From positions 1 through 29,631 of the forward strand of contig CAAGHY010000124.1 in NCBI GenBank assembly GCA_900769735.1: a stretch of 29,631 nucleotides of DNA, read 5' to 3'. The stretch is from Rikenellaceae bacterium (GTDB lineage: Bacteria > Bacteroidota > Bacteroidia > Bacteroidales > UBA932). Positions 16,130 through 24,630 of the stretch are shown here, piece after piece. The notes beneath the pieces were generated by a model. It saw only the letters and a program-made list of their open reading frames with translations. It was not told where the DNA came from and did not search any database. Position numbers and translations under genes: made by a program. Numbering within the stretch: position 1 is the stretch's first letter; every line of letters starts with the position of its first letter.

Positions 16130-17953
16130 ATGCGTACTATATTTCTTTTAGTTGCAATATTGGCTGCAGGCGTTGTCTGGGGCCAGACCTCTCCACAAGT
16201 TACAGTTTCTTCCGAGAAGGTGAATGTTAACGGGGAGGTTATGTATGTCCACAAGGTTAAGAGTAAGGAGACACTGTACTCCATTGCCAAGGCATACAAT
16301 GTTCCAATTGATGAGATAGTACGCAAGAATGAACAGCTTAAAGGGGGCCTTAAGGAGGGGAGTACAATCTATATCCCTTCCAAAGGGGCTGCCCCTGAGG
16401 CTGTATCTTCTGTAAATGCAGCTGTGAAGGAAGATGGGAAAAATGTAACCGGATCAGCTGAGAAAACTGAAGCAGTTACGGCACAGACGGCTTCTGCTGC
16501 AGAGAAAGTGCAACTGCCGGCAGAATACTTCATTAAAAAATATTCCAAGAAAAAACATATTGTAAAATGGTATGAAACTCTTGAGGATATTGCTGCAAAA
16601 TATAATGTTGCAGTTAATGACATTTGCTCCCTGAACTGTCTTAAAAGCCCGGAACTTAAAAAGAAACAAGTACTTTACATTCCCAATGATGAATTTGCAA
16701 AGATAAATGCCGAACCTGTAAAAACCGAGGAACCGGACACTACATACGCTCCTGTATATAGTCCTGGAGACGGTGAAGAAACAGAAGAGAACAAGCAACT
16801 GAACGTTTTGCTTGAGTCTTTAAAATATATAGCACCCGAAAACGCGAGAAAAAATGCCCGTATTGCATATATACTTCCACTTAATCTTGCAGACTCAACA
16901 GGTGCCAATGCCAGTTTCATGGATTTCTATGCAGGATCTCTGCTGGCAATAAACGGAATGAAGGAGGAAGGGATGAATATTGCTGTTGAACTTATAGACC
17001 AGCAGATGTACAGCAGCATGCAGGATATCGTTGCTACAGGCAAAGTTGAGGACAGCACTACAGATTACATTGTAGGACCTGTTAAGGCAAAAGATATGGA
17101 CAGCTTTCTTAAAGCAATCTGCCCTGAAGGATATAATCCACGAGCGAGTTACAATACAGAAATCATTTCCCCTATGGATCTCAATGCTGAATATCTTGTT
17201 CCCGACAATGAGAAATTCATCCAGGTACCGGCTTCCCAGAAAATCCAGCAGGAGAATCTCTTCAAGCTGTTTGCAGGAAAATGTACATCAGAAAGCAATC
17301 CTGTAATCATTTATGAGAATGGAGGAAATGAAAGCACCCTTGTAAAGAGTGCAATGGAGCATCTTGATTCAGTGGGAATAAAATACACCACCATATCATA
17401 TGGCATCCTTGAGGGGAGGGAAATGATGGAGAAAATTATGGCTGTACTGAGCCCTGAATCTGAAAATCTTGTACTGGTCCCTTCAAACAGCGAAGCCTTT
17501 GTAAGTGACGTGGTAAGGAACCTGAATCTCCTGTATACAAATCCTGTTGAAGAAAACAGGAGAAATGTAACCTTGTTCGGAATGGCCAGATGGAGGAATT
17601 TTGAGAGGATTGAAGTGGATTATTTCCACAGAATGAACCTGCACCTTTCTTTGCCATATTATGTAGATTACAGCAGGGAAGAGGTTAAAGCGTTTCTTAT
17701 GAAATACAGGGCCCTTTACAACAGTGAACCTACCCCTTTTGCATTCCAGGGATACGACATCACCAGGTATTTCCTTACTATGCACTCTATTTATGGCCAC
17801 AGGTTCAACTCTGCATTTGAACTTGACCCGGAACATATGCTGCAGAGCAAGTTCCACTTGATACAAAAAAATTCACAGCTCAACGGTTATGAAAATACCG
17901 GAACTGTGAATATAAAGTATAACAACGACTATACCGTTTCAGTTATAGAATAG
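16130..17953 (+). CDS. Periplasmic LysM protein with a type 1 periplasmic-binding-protein-like domain
   Basis: 607 residues. The signal peptide is MRTIFLLVAILAAGVVWGQ. LysM 1 lies at about 40-84 (HKVKSKETLYSIAKAYNVPI) and LysM 2 at about 143-186 (HIVKWYETLEDIAAKYNVAV). A low-complexity linker separates the LysMs. Residues about 243-590 resemble the leucine-binding-protein fold, with ARIAYILPLNL, DFYAGSLLAINGM, DYIVGPVKAKD and PFAFQGYDITRYFL. LysM domains bind peptidoglycan. The E. coli regulator LpoA also has this binding-protein fold and activates a peptidoglycan synthase, so a role in wall synthesis is a reasonable guess, not a demonstrated one. It ends 7 bases from the convergent aminopeptidase gene. 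Confidence 0.85.
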   Translation: MRTIFLLVAILAAGVVWGQTSPQVTVSSEKVNVNGEVMYVHKVKSKETLYSIAKAYNVPIDEIVRKNEQLKGGLKEGSTIYIPSKGAAPEAVSSVNAAVKEDGKNVTGSAEKTEAVTAQTASAAEKVQLPAEYFIKKYSKKKHIVKWYETLEDIAAKYNVAVNDICSLNCLKSPELKKKQVLYIPNDEFAKINAEPVKTEEPDTTYAPVYSPGDGEETEENKQLNVLLESLKYIAPENARKNARIAYILPLNLADSTGANASFMDFYAGSLLAINGMKEEGMNIAVELIDQQMYSSMQDIVATGKVEDSTTDYIVGPVKAKDMDSFLKAICPEGYNPRASYNTEIISPMDLNAEYLVPDNEKFIQVPASQKIQQENLFKLFAGKCTSESNPVIIYENGGNESTLVKSAMEHLDSVGIKYTTISYGILEGREMMEKIMAVLSPESENLVLVPSNSEAFVSDVVRNLNLLYTNPVEENRRNVTLFGMARWRNFERIEVDYFHRMNLHLSLPYYVDYSREEVKAFLMKYRALYNSEPTPFAFQGYDITRYFLTMHSIYGHRFNSAFELDPEHMLQSKFHLIQKNSQLNGYENTGTVNIKYNNDYTVSVIE

Positions 17954-17960
17954 AGGAAAA

Positions 17961-19745
17961 TCATTTACATTTCCCGGCAAGCCACTGCGCCGTTTCTAAA
18001 TCAAGGAGCGGCGCAAGTTTTTCATATACATCACGGTTGTACTCCTTAACCCAGGCAGTTTCCTCTGCTCCCAGAAGTTCCCAATCCACACAGGTTGTAT
18101 CTATCGGGACCAAAGTAAGTGTCTTGAATCCGTAGAATTCATTCATTCTGCTGTGTTTCCACTCCTGTACCAGTACAACATTCTCTGTTCTGATGCCGTA
18201 CTGCCCTTCCACATATACTGCAGGCTCATTTGAAAGGACCATTCCAGGTACAAGTGTTACCGGATTCTCCTCCATCCTTATACTCTGAGGCCCCTCGTGC
18301 ACACAAAGGTAATGGCCAATTCCGTGGCCGGTACCATGGAAATACATTGCCGCATCATTGAACAGCGGGCCGCGGGCAAGAATATCCAGCTGGCATCCTC
18401 GGGTTCCCTTAGGAAATTTTGCCCTTGAAAGGTTTATCATACCCTTAAGGACCAATGTATAATGGCGTATCTGCTGCTCAGACAACTTTCCTACAGGAAC
18501 TGTTCTGGTAGTGTCAGTAGTACCAAAAACATAATGTCCGCCGGTATCCATAAGAAGGAAACTGTTCTCCCCAACAACCTGCTGGTTCTCCTCCGTAGCA
18601 CTGTAATGAGGCAATGCTCCTGCCGCCCCAAAGGCCACTATAGGCTCAAAACTCTCCCCCCTGTAATTCTCATTCCCACTCCTGAACTCTTCAAATTTCT
18701 TCCCGACAACATACTCCTTCAACTCCTCTCCTGCCGCAAGAGCATCATCAATATATTTGAGCACCTTGCACCAGGCAACACCATCTGCAAGATATGCCTT
18801 CTCAAAACCATCCTTCTCCCAATTGTTCTTGATTGCCTTAAAAAGGTTTACCGTACCGCCCAAAGTAGGGTCATCCATAAACTTGGCACCAGGGATATCC
18901 AATGCCTTGTAGTCACGCACTGTAATCTTCCCTTTTGAACAGATTCTGGTAATGTTGGCAGGAAGCTCTTCAAGTATCTTTGTAAATGAATTGTACGGAT
19001 GAAGCTCCACACCTTCATCTGTAAGATGCGTCATCACCGGCTCATCAATAGACTCCAGATTTGCAAAAAGATGGATTGCTGTGTTTGTTACAATGGCATA
19101 AGACTGCACAAGCGGATTGTACTCAATGTCCGTTCCCCTTATGTTGCACAGCCAGGCAACCTCATCACACAAGGTTATGATATATGCAAAACGCTCATCT
19201 TTAACTCCAAGTGCCTCCACTACCCTCTGGTGTTTTGATTTAGGGGATTCACCTGCATACTGTGTATCCAACCAGATTACAGGATTGAATTTCAGAGCCG
19301 GTCTCCCTTCCCACAAACCGTCAAAGATATCATCCACTAGGGTAACGCCACAAGGGGCCAACGAAGCCTCCAGAGCCTCATACTCACTGTATGAGAACAG
19401 GGATTTGTCTATTGCCACCTGCTCCCCCTGGGGATACTGGGAAAGGATCCACTCAGAGATTGACGGAGTACCCTCCATCTTCATCCTCATAAGTTTGATT
19501 CCACTTCCCTGCAATTGCGCTGCAGCCTGTACAAAATATCGGGAATCAGTCCATAAAGCGGCACTATGCATTGTTACAACCAACGTTCCTGCAGAACCGT
19601 TGAAACCGCTCAGCCACTCCCTCACCTTATATCTGTCCTGTGTATACTCACCAAAATGCGGGTCATTGGTAGGGATAATCATTGCAGAAACACCCATCTG
19701 CTCCATTTTCTCTCTTAGCGCCTTTATAGCCTCTATCCTGTACAT
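17961..19745 (-). CDS. pepP: Xaa-Pro aminopeptidase (M24B)
   Basis: 594 residues from the ATG at 19745, the usual length of the three-domain (two creatinase-type N-domains plus M24) aminopeptidase P. It removes N-terminal residues preceding proline, in the cytosol (no signal peptide). The five metal ligands are present: Asp400 and Asp411 in LLMDTGGHYVFGTTDTTRT, His478 in GTGHGIGHYL, Glu507 in LSNEPAVY, and Glu521 in GIRTENVVLV. A GTG ten codons upstream lies inside the nagB terminator hairpin and is not the likely start. The only visible transcription signal just upstream is that terminator, so the gene either depends on read-through or has a promoter I cannot recognise. Confidence 0.94.
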   Translation of the reverse strand: MYRIEAIKALREKMEQMGVSAMIIPTNDPHFGEYTQDRYKVREWLSGFNGSAGTLVVTMHSAALWTDSRYFVQAAAQLQGSGIKLMRMKMEGTPSISEWILSQYPQGEQVAIDKSLFSYSEYEALEASLAPCGVTLVDDIFDGLWEGRPALKFNPVIWLDTQYAGESPKSKHQRVVEALGVKDERFAYIITLCDEVAWLCNIRGTDIEYNPLVQSYAIVTNTAIHLFANLESIDEPVMTHLTDEGVELHPYNSFTKILEELPANITRICSKGKITVRDYKALDIPGAKFMDDPTLGGTVNLFKAIKNNWEKDGFEKAYLADGVAWCKVLKYIDDALAAGEELKEYVVGKKFEEFRSGNENYRGESFEPIVAFGAAGALPHYSATEENQQVVGENSFLLMDTGGHYVFGTTDTTRTVPVGKLSEQQIRHYTLVLKGMINLSRAKFPKGTRGCQLDILARGPLFNDAAMYFHGTGHGIGHYLCVHEGPQSIRMEENPVTLVPGMVLSNEPAVYVEGQYGIRTENVVLVQEWKHSRMNEFYGFKTLTLVPIDTTCVDWELLGAEETAWVKEYNRDVYEKLAPLLDLETAQWLAGKCK

Positions 19746-19763
19746 CTTCAATCTTATTAAATT

Positions 19764-19800
19764 AAACAAAAACACCCCGGCAACAATCTGCCGAGGTGTT
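19764..19800 (-). terminator. Rho-independent terminator between nagB and pepP
   Basis: Arms AACACCCCGGCA (19771-19782) and TGCCGAGGTGTT (19789-19800) pair over 12 positions with one G-U pair around a 6-base loop. On the minus strand TTTTTGTTT follows. It closes the trxB-to-nagB unit. It ends only about 19 bases before the pepP ATG, so it could also act as a leader attenuator of pepP. Confidence 0.88.
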
Positions 19801-19824
19801 AAAATTAGGAAACTTTTATATCAA

Positions 19825-20634
19825 TTACAAAAGTGACTCTGCATTAAGGTTATCTTTCTCAATATCCTTGAAGTATTTAACTGTACCAACTTTCAACTCG
19901 TCAGTTGCAGCATCATCACAAACGATGATTCCTTTTGGATGCATCTGAAGAACGCTGATAGTCCACATGTGGTTTACACAACCCTCAACAGCGTGGTACA
20001 AAGCTCTTGCTTTAGCGTGACCGTTAGCAAGGATAAGAACCTCTTTAGCATCCATAATTGTACCAACACCCACTGTAAGAGCAGTCTTAGGAACAAGATT
20101 GATATCATTGTCAAAGAATCTTGAGTTTGCAATGATAGTGTCAGTAGTAAGGGTTTTCATTCTGGTTCTTGAAGTAAGTGATGAACCTGGCTCATTGAAA
20201 GCAATGTGGCCGTCAGGACCGATACCACCCATAAACAAATCAATACCACCGTAAGATTTGATCTTCTCCTCATATCTTACACACTCAGCCTCCGGATTCT
20301 CAGCATTACCGTTAAGAATGTTCACATTCTCAGGGTTGATGTCAATGTGCTGGAAGAAGTTGTTCCACATAAATGAGTGATAGCTCTCAGGATGATCCTC
20401 AGGAAGACCAATGTACTCATCCATATTGAAAGTCACTACATTCTTGAATGAAACTTTACCATCCTTGAAGAATTTGATAAGCTCTCTGTAAGTTCCAAGA
20501 GGGGTTGAACCTGTAGGCAATCCCAAAACAAACGGACGCTCAGCTGTAGGAGCGAAATCATTGATTTTTTTAACAATGTAAGCCGCAGCCCAGTGTGAAA
20601 TCTGTGAGTAAGACTCTTGAATAATTAATCTCAT
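19825..20634 (-). CDS. nagB: Glucosamine-6-phosphate deaminase
   Basis: 269 residues against 266 in E. coli NagB. It converts glucosamine 6-phosphate to fructose 6-phosphate and ammonium, the committing step of amino-sugar use and of cell-wall sugar recycling. Active-site residues fall at the same numbers as in E. coli: Asp72 (FNMDEYIG), Asp141, His143 and Glu148 (GIGPDGHIAFNEPGSSL). LGLPTGSTPLGTYREL is the phosphate loop. It follows recN by 9 bases and ends at a terminator. No nagA, nagE or NagC-like gene is nearby. Confidence 0.96.
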   Translation of the reverse strand: MRLIIQESYSQISHWAAAYIVKKINDFAPTAERPFVLGLPTGSTPLGTYRELIKFFKDGKVSFKNVVTFNMDEYIGLPEDHPESYHSFMWNNFFQHIDINPENVNILNGNAENPEAECVRYEEKIKSYGGIDLFMGGIGPDGHIAFNEPGSSLTSRTRMKTLTTDTIIANSRFFDNDINLVPKTALTVGVGTIMDAKEVLILANGHAKARALYHAVEGCVNHMWTISVLQMHPKGIIVCDDAATDELKVGTVKYFKDIEKDNLNAESLL

Positions 20635-20643
20635 AATTAAGTT

Positions 20644-22269
20644 CTATTTATTATCGTTTTCTTTCAACAACTCTCTGGCATTTTCCAATGCCGCATTTGT
20701 AAGCTCAGAACCGCTGAGCATTCTTGCAACCTCCTTCACCCTCTCATCCCCCTCTATACGGCGTATCCTGGTTGCTGCATTGTTCTGCTGGTCAAACTCC
20801 TTCTGCACCAGCAGATGCGTACCCCTCTTGGAGGCAATCTGAGGCAAATGTGTAATTGCAATAATCTGCATTCTCTCACCCATCTTCCCGATAAGTTCTC
20901 CCATCTTGTCTGCAATGCTGCCCGACACACCCGTATCAATCTCATCAAAAATCATTGTAGGCATACCTGTAAAGCGTGCCATCAATGCCTTGAGACATAA
21001 CATAATTCTTGAAAGCTCACCACCCGAAGCAGCTTTCTGCACCGGATTGAGCTTTCCATTTCCATTTGCACTGAAAAGGAACGAAACGGCATCCTTCCCC
21101 TGCAATGTATATTTTCCTGAATCCTCCAAGGCCACTTCAAATACCGCATACGGCATCTGCAGATCCCTTATTGAATTCTGCAATGTAACACCCAATTCAC
21201 CAACCTTTGCCTTTCTTGCATCAGAAAGTTCCTGGGCCAAGGAATCACGCTCCAACTTCAATTTTCCAATTGCAGCAACCAGCTCATCCCTGCTCTCTAT
21301 GCTTCTGTCTGCACCAAGCAACTCCTGCTCCAAGGTATCCCTTATCTGCAAAAGCTCTTCCACGCTCCCTGCCGAGTGTTTTCTCATAAGGGAATAAAGC
21401 AAAGAAAGCCTCTCCTCCACCTGCTCAAGCCTCTGCGGAGAAACGGTTATCCTGCCGGCCAAAGTCTCAAGTTCATCCTCTATATCCTTGCACTCTATTC
21501 TGCAGCTTTCCAGCCTGTTGCACAACTCCTGCAATTCGGGCACAAAGTTAGAACTCTTTTGCAATAAATGCACTGCATCCTTCAAATTTTGCACAATTGA
21601 GTTCCCCATTGGCTGCATAAGGGATACCGCACCACAAATGCCGTCCCTTATCTGCTCCGCATTGGCCAACTGCTTCTGTTCCTGCTCAAGCTCTTCCATC
21701 TCACCCTCCTTAAGGGAAGCCTCAAAAAGCTTGTCAAACTGGAACTGTTTATACTCCCTTTCCCCTTCACTTCTGGCTATCTGTGCATCCAGCTCCTCCA
21801 AAGCCGTTTCACTCTTCTGAAGCTGGCCGAACACATTCCTGTACCTGTCCAAAAGTTCCCGGGTACCTGCAAAATAATCCACCACCTGCATCTGATATGC
21901 CGTATCAGTAAGCAGCAGATGCTGGTGCTGAGCGTGAATATCAATAATTCTGGATGCAATGTTTACAAGCTCTCCTAGATTGGCCGGTTCATCATTGATG
22001 AAATTTCTGGTCCTTCCTGCAGGAGAGATAACCCTCCTTAAAATAAGTTCCTGGCCATCCAGTTCAAACTCTCCCTCAACCACACAATTCCTGCTGCTGT
22101 CCTTCAAGGCCGAAACATCACCCTTGCCACCAAGCAACAAAGAAAGTGCCCCCAACATAATTGACTTGCCTGCACCTGTCTCTCCGGTAATGATTATAAG
22201 TCCACCGGGTAGCTCAATGTCCAGCGAATCAATGAGGGCATAATTCTGTATGGTTAGTCTTCTGAGCAT
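20644..22269 (-). CDS. recN: DNA repair protein RecN
   Basis: 541 residues, near the usual 550. It is an SMC-like ATPase acting in recombinational repair of double-strand breaks. Walker A GETGAGKS is at 29-36. Long coiled-coil arms cover about 150-370. The ABC signature ASGGELSRIMLCLKAL and Walker B PTMIFDEIDTGVSG are near 420-460, followed by the switch region IAITHLPQIAS. Its ATG overlaps the coaBC stop by one base (TAATG), implying translational coupling. Confidence 0.96.
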   Translation of the reverse strand: MLRRLTIQNYALIDSLDIELPGGLIIITGETGAGKSIMLGALSLLLGGKGDVSALKDSSRNCVVEGEFELDGQELILRRVISPAGRTRNFINDEPANLGELVNIASRIIDIHAQHQHLLLTDTAYQMQVVDYFAGTRELLDRYRNVFGQLQKSETALEELDAQIARSEGEREYKQFQFDKLFEASLKEGEMEELEQEQKQLANAEQIRDGICGAVSLMQPMGNSIVQNLKDAVHLLQKSSNFVPELQELCNRLESCRIECKDIEDELETLAGRITVSPQRLEQVEERLSLLYSLMRKHSAGSVEELLQIRDTLEQELLGADRSIESRDELVAAIGKLKLERDSLAQELSDARKAKVGELGVTLQNSIRDLQMPYAVFEVALEDSGKYTLQGKDAVSFLFSANGNGKLNPVQKAASGGELSRIMLCLKALMARFTGMPTMIFDEIDTGVSGSIADKMGELIGKMGERMQIIAITHLPQIASKRGTHLLVQKEFDQQNNAATRIRRIEGDERVKEVARMLSGSELTNAALENARELLKENDNK

Positions 22270-23465
22270 TACATAAGTCTCTCTATGTTGTCCACAATAT
22301 CGGCAGCCACCTCTCCCTTGCTCTTCAAAGGCAATGCAACAAGCTCTCCTTCCTTAAAGAAAAGGGTAACCTTGTTGGTGTCGTGCCCAAATCCTGCACC
22401 GCTGTCTCTCATTGAATTGAGGACAATCATATCCAGTTTCTTCTTCTCAAGTTTTGCTGCAGCATTCTGCTCCTCATCATTTGTCTCAAGGGCAAAACCA
22501 ACCGCAATTGTTTTCTTGCTCCTGTTCTCACCAACCCAGGCAGCAATATCATTTGTAGGGGTAAGCTCAAGATTATAATTGCTCTTCTCCCTCTTTATCT
22601 TCTTGTCAGTTACCTGCGCAACTGTAAAATCTGCAACAGCAGCACACAATATGATCACATCCGCATCCGGAGTATGCTCCTTGGTTGCCTGGAACATCTC
22701 ACCTGCAGTATTCACATTTACCACTTTAACATCGTGGCTGGCCATCTTGATGTTCACAGGGCCGCTTACAACAGTAACATCAGCACCCCTGAGAGCAGCC
22801 TCCCTGGCCAAAGCGTATGCCATTTTTCCCGATGAATGGTTGGAAATGTACCTTACAGGATCAATAGGCTCCCTGGTAGGGCCCGCCGTAACAAGAACCT
22901 TCTTCCCTTTCATTGAGCCCTCACGTGCAAATATTGACTCAACCTGCAGAACAATATCCTCAGGCTCAGCCATTCTTCCCTTGCCCTCAAGACCGCTGGC
23001 AAGTTCACCGCTTTCAGGTTCAATAATCTCAACACCCCAACTCTTCAGTGTTTCAAGATTGCGCTGTGTAGACGGGTGCTTGTACATATCAAGGTCCATT
23101 GCCGGAGCAACGGCAACCTTGCACTTTGCAGAAAGGTAGCTGGTAAGCAGCAGATTGTCTGCCACTCCGGAAACCATCTTTCCAATGGTATTTGCTGAAC
23201 AAGGTGCAATAAGATACAGGTCTGCCCACATTCCCAAAGAGACGTGGCTGTTCCAGTCTCCATTCTCAGGATTATAGAAATCAACCAATATAGGATTCTT
23301 TGAAAGTGTGGCCATAGTTAAAGGGGTGATAAATTGTTTTGCCATCTCTGTCATAACAACTTTCACCTCCGCACCCTGCTTTACAAGGTTTCTTACCAGC
23401 ATTGCGGACTTATAGGCAGCAATGCTGCCTGTAACCCCCAGCAGAATATGTTTGCCCTTAAGCAT
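22269..23465 (-). CDS. coaBC: Bifunctional phosphopantothenoylcysteine decarboxylase / phosphopantothenate-cysteine ligase
   Basis: 398 residues, full length for the fused enzyme of coenzyme A synthesis. The flavin decarboxylase half (1-190) opens with ILLGVTGSIAAYKSA, has the catalytic His in WNSHVSLGMWAD, PCSANTIGKMVSGVADNLLL, and APAMDLDMYKHP, where many relatives have Asn in place of the Asp. The ligase half begins with KVLVTAGPTREPIDPVRYIS and contains NHSSGKMAYALA and KKTIAVGFALET. It sits between rpoZ (11 bases upstream) and recN (1-base overlap). Confidence 0.95.
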   Translation of the reverse strand: MLKGKHILLGVTGSIAAYKSAMLVRNLVKQGAEVKVVMTEMAKQFITPLTMATLSKNPILVDFYNPENGDWNSHVSLGMWADLYLIAPCSANTIGKMVSGVADNLLLTSYLSAKCKVAVAPAMDLDMYKHPSTQRNLETLKSWGVEIIEPESGELASGLEGKGRMAEPEDIVLQVESIFAREGSMKGKKVLVTAGPTREPIDPVRYISNHSSGKMAYALAREAALRGADVTVVSGPVNIKMASHDVKVVNVNTAGEMFQATKEHTPDADVIILCAAVADFTVAQVTDKKIKREKSNYNLELTPTNDIAAWVGENRSKKTIAVGFALETNDEEQNAAAKLEKKKLDMIVLNSMRDSGAGFGHDTNKVTLFFKEGELVALPLKSKGEVAADIVDNIERLM

Positions 23466-23476
23466 AATTAAGGGAA

Positions 23477-23794
23477 TTAAGCCTCAATCTTGCGTGAATA
23501 AATCTCACCTGCCTGAAACTCCTTGATTGCTACAAGGGTTGGTTTAGGCAATTTCTCATAATGACGTGAGATCTCAATCTGCTCTCTGTTCTCAAATGTC
23601 TCCTCCAAAGTATCAGCAAAGCTGGAGAACTCCTCCAATTTTGCGCTAAGCTCCTGCTTAACCTCCGCTGCAATCTGGTTTGCCCTTTTTGCAATGATCA
23701 TTGTAGACTCATAGATATTGCCTGTTGGCTCAGCAAGGTCGCTCAAATTTCTGGTAACTGTGTTACCGTAAACTTTGTACTCTTTTTTCTCCAT
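23477..23794 (-). CDS. rpoZ: RNA polymerase omega subunit (Rpb6-like, Bacteroidota type)
   Basis: 105 residues from the ATG at 23794. The stretch VTRNLSDLAEPTGNIYESTM, followed by IIAKRANQIAAEVKQEL, is the omega/Rpb6 helix pair in the form typical of Bacteroidota, and FENREQIEISRHYEKLPKPT is the characteristic tail. The subunit stabilises beta-prime during polymerase assembly. An open frame continues upstream to 23902 but would overlap bamD, so I reject it. It starts 4 bases after the bamD stop and precedes coaBC. Confidence 0.92.
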   Translation of the reverse strand: MEKKEYKVYGNTVTRNLSDLAEPTGNIYESTMIIAKRANQIAAEVKQELSAKLEEFSSFADTLEETFENREQIEISRHYEKLPKPTLVAIKEFQAGEIYSRKIEA

Positions 23795-23798
23795 TTTA

Positions 23799-24620
23799 TT
23801 ATAATTCTTCTGTATTTTTCTGTTCTGTGTTCGGTGTATAATGTTCAACCTTTGAATACAGGTTGTCCAGCTCTTTCCTGTACTTTGACTCAGGATACTC
23901 ACTTATAAAATTATAGTAATCATCTATGAAGTCAAGGAATCTCTCCTTCTGTTTCTCCGGAATACTGTTGTCTGCGTATTTGTATGCCGACAAAGCAACA
24001 TAATAAAGGACATCCTCCCTGTACTGATTGTCTGAATTGTCCTTCAACACATTCTTCAATGCATATCTGGCAGCCTTGTAGTCCTCCATTGTATAATACA
24101 GTTTGGCAGACTCAAAGCTCTTTCTCTCCAACCTTTCCATAAGGTCCTTCATCATCTCCTGACACACAGTATAATACTGGCTGCCCGGATTCTCATACAT
24201 AAACTCGCTGATTACAGTCATTGCCTTTCTAGTAGGAGTCTGGTCCAGCTCATATCTGTGGGTTCCCCTGTAAAGGCAGTCAATTCTCAGATATTTGGCC
24301 TCCTCAACAAATGCACTTCTTGGATAAACCTCCACATACTTGGCCAACGCTGCCTCAGCAGTCTCATAGTCACCGTACCTGTAATTGCTCAAACCGTGAT
24401 AATAGCTCACAGTATCCTCCTGTGGCAATCCCTGCACAAGAAGGTTCAAGTTGTCAAACACATCAGCAGCCTTCTTGTACTTTCCCTGATTGAAATACTC
24501 AAAAGCGGCCTTGTATTTTACAGGCACATCGTGACTCTTCATTATAGTATCAAAGTAGCTGGCACAGGAAACTTGCATCAATGCAACTGCCAACAATACT
24601 ACTATACTTCTGATTCTCAT
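23799..24620 (-). CDS. bamD: Outer-membrane assembly lipoprotein BamD
   Basis: 273 residues from the ATG at 24620. The lipoprotein signal MRIRSIVVLLAVALMQVSC gives lipidated Cys19. Tetratricopeptide-like helices follow: VKYKAAFEYFNQGKYKKAAD, TVSYYHGLSNYRYGDYETAE, a BamD-type FVEEAKYLRIDCLY, and a C-terminal FISEYPESKYRKEL. BamD sits on the inner face of the outer membrane and works with BamA (encoded at 8391) on outer-membrane protein insertion. The open frame extends 78 codons upstream into trxB, but the lipoprotein signal fixes the start. It begins 10 bases after the trxB stop. Confidence 0.93.
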   Translation of the reverse strand: MRIRSIVVLLAVALMQVSCASYFDTIMKSHDVPVKYKAAFEYFNQGKYKKAADVFDNLNLLVQGLPQEDTVSYYHGLSNYRYGDYETAEAALAKYVEVYPRSAFVEEAKYLRIDCLYRGTHRYELDQTPTRKAMTVISEFMYENPGSQYYTVCQEMMKDLMERLERKSFESAKLYYTMEDYKAARYALKNVLKDNSDNQYREDVLYYVALSAYKYADNSIPEKQKERFLDFIDDYYNFISEYPESKYRKELDNLYSKVEHYTPNTEQKNTEEL

Positions 24621-24630
24621 TACAAATGTT

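Noticed and set aside
23477..23902. Longer omega subunit starting at 23902
   Set aside because: It would overlap the end of bamD; the conserved family sequence begins at the ATG at 23794.
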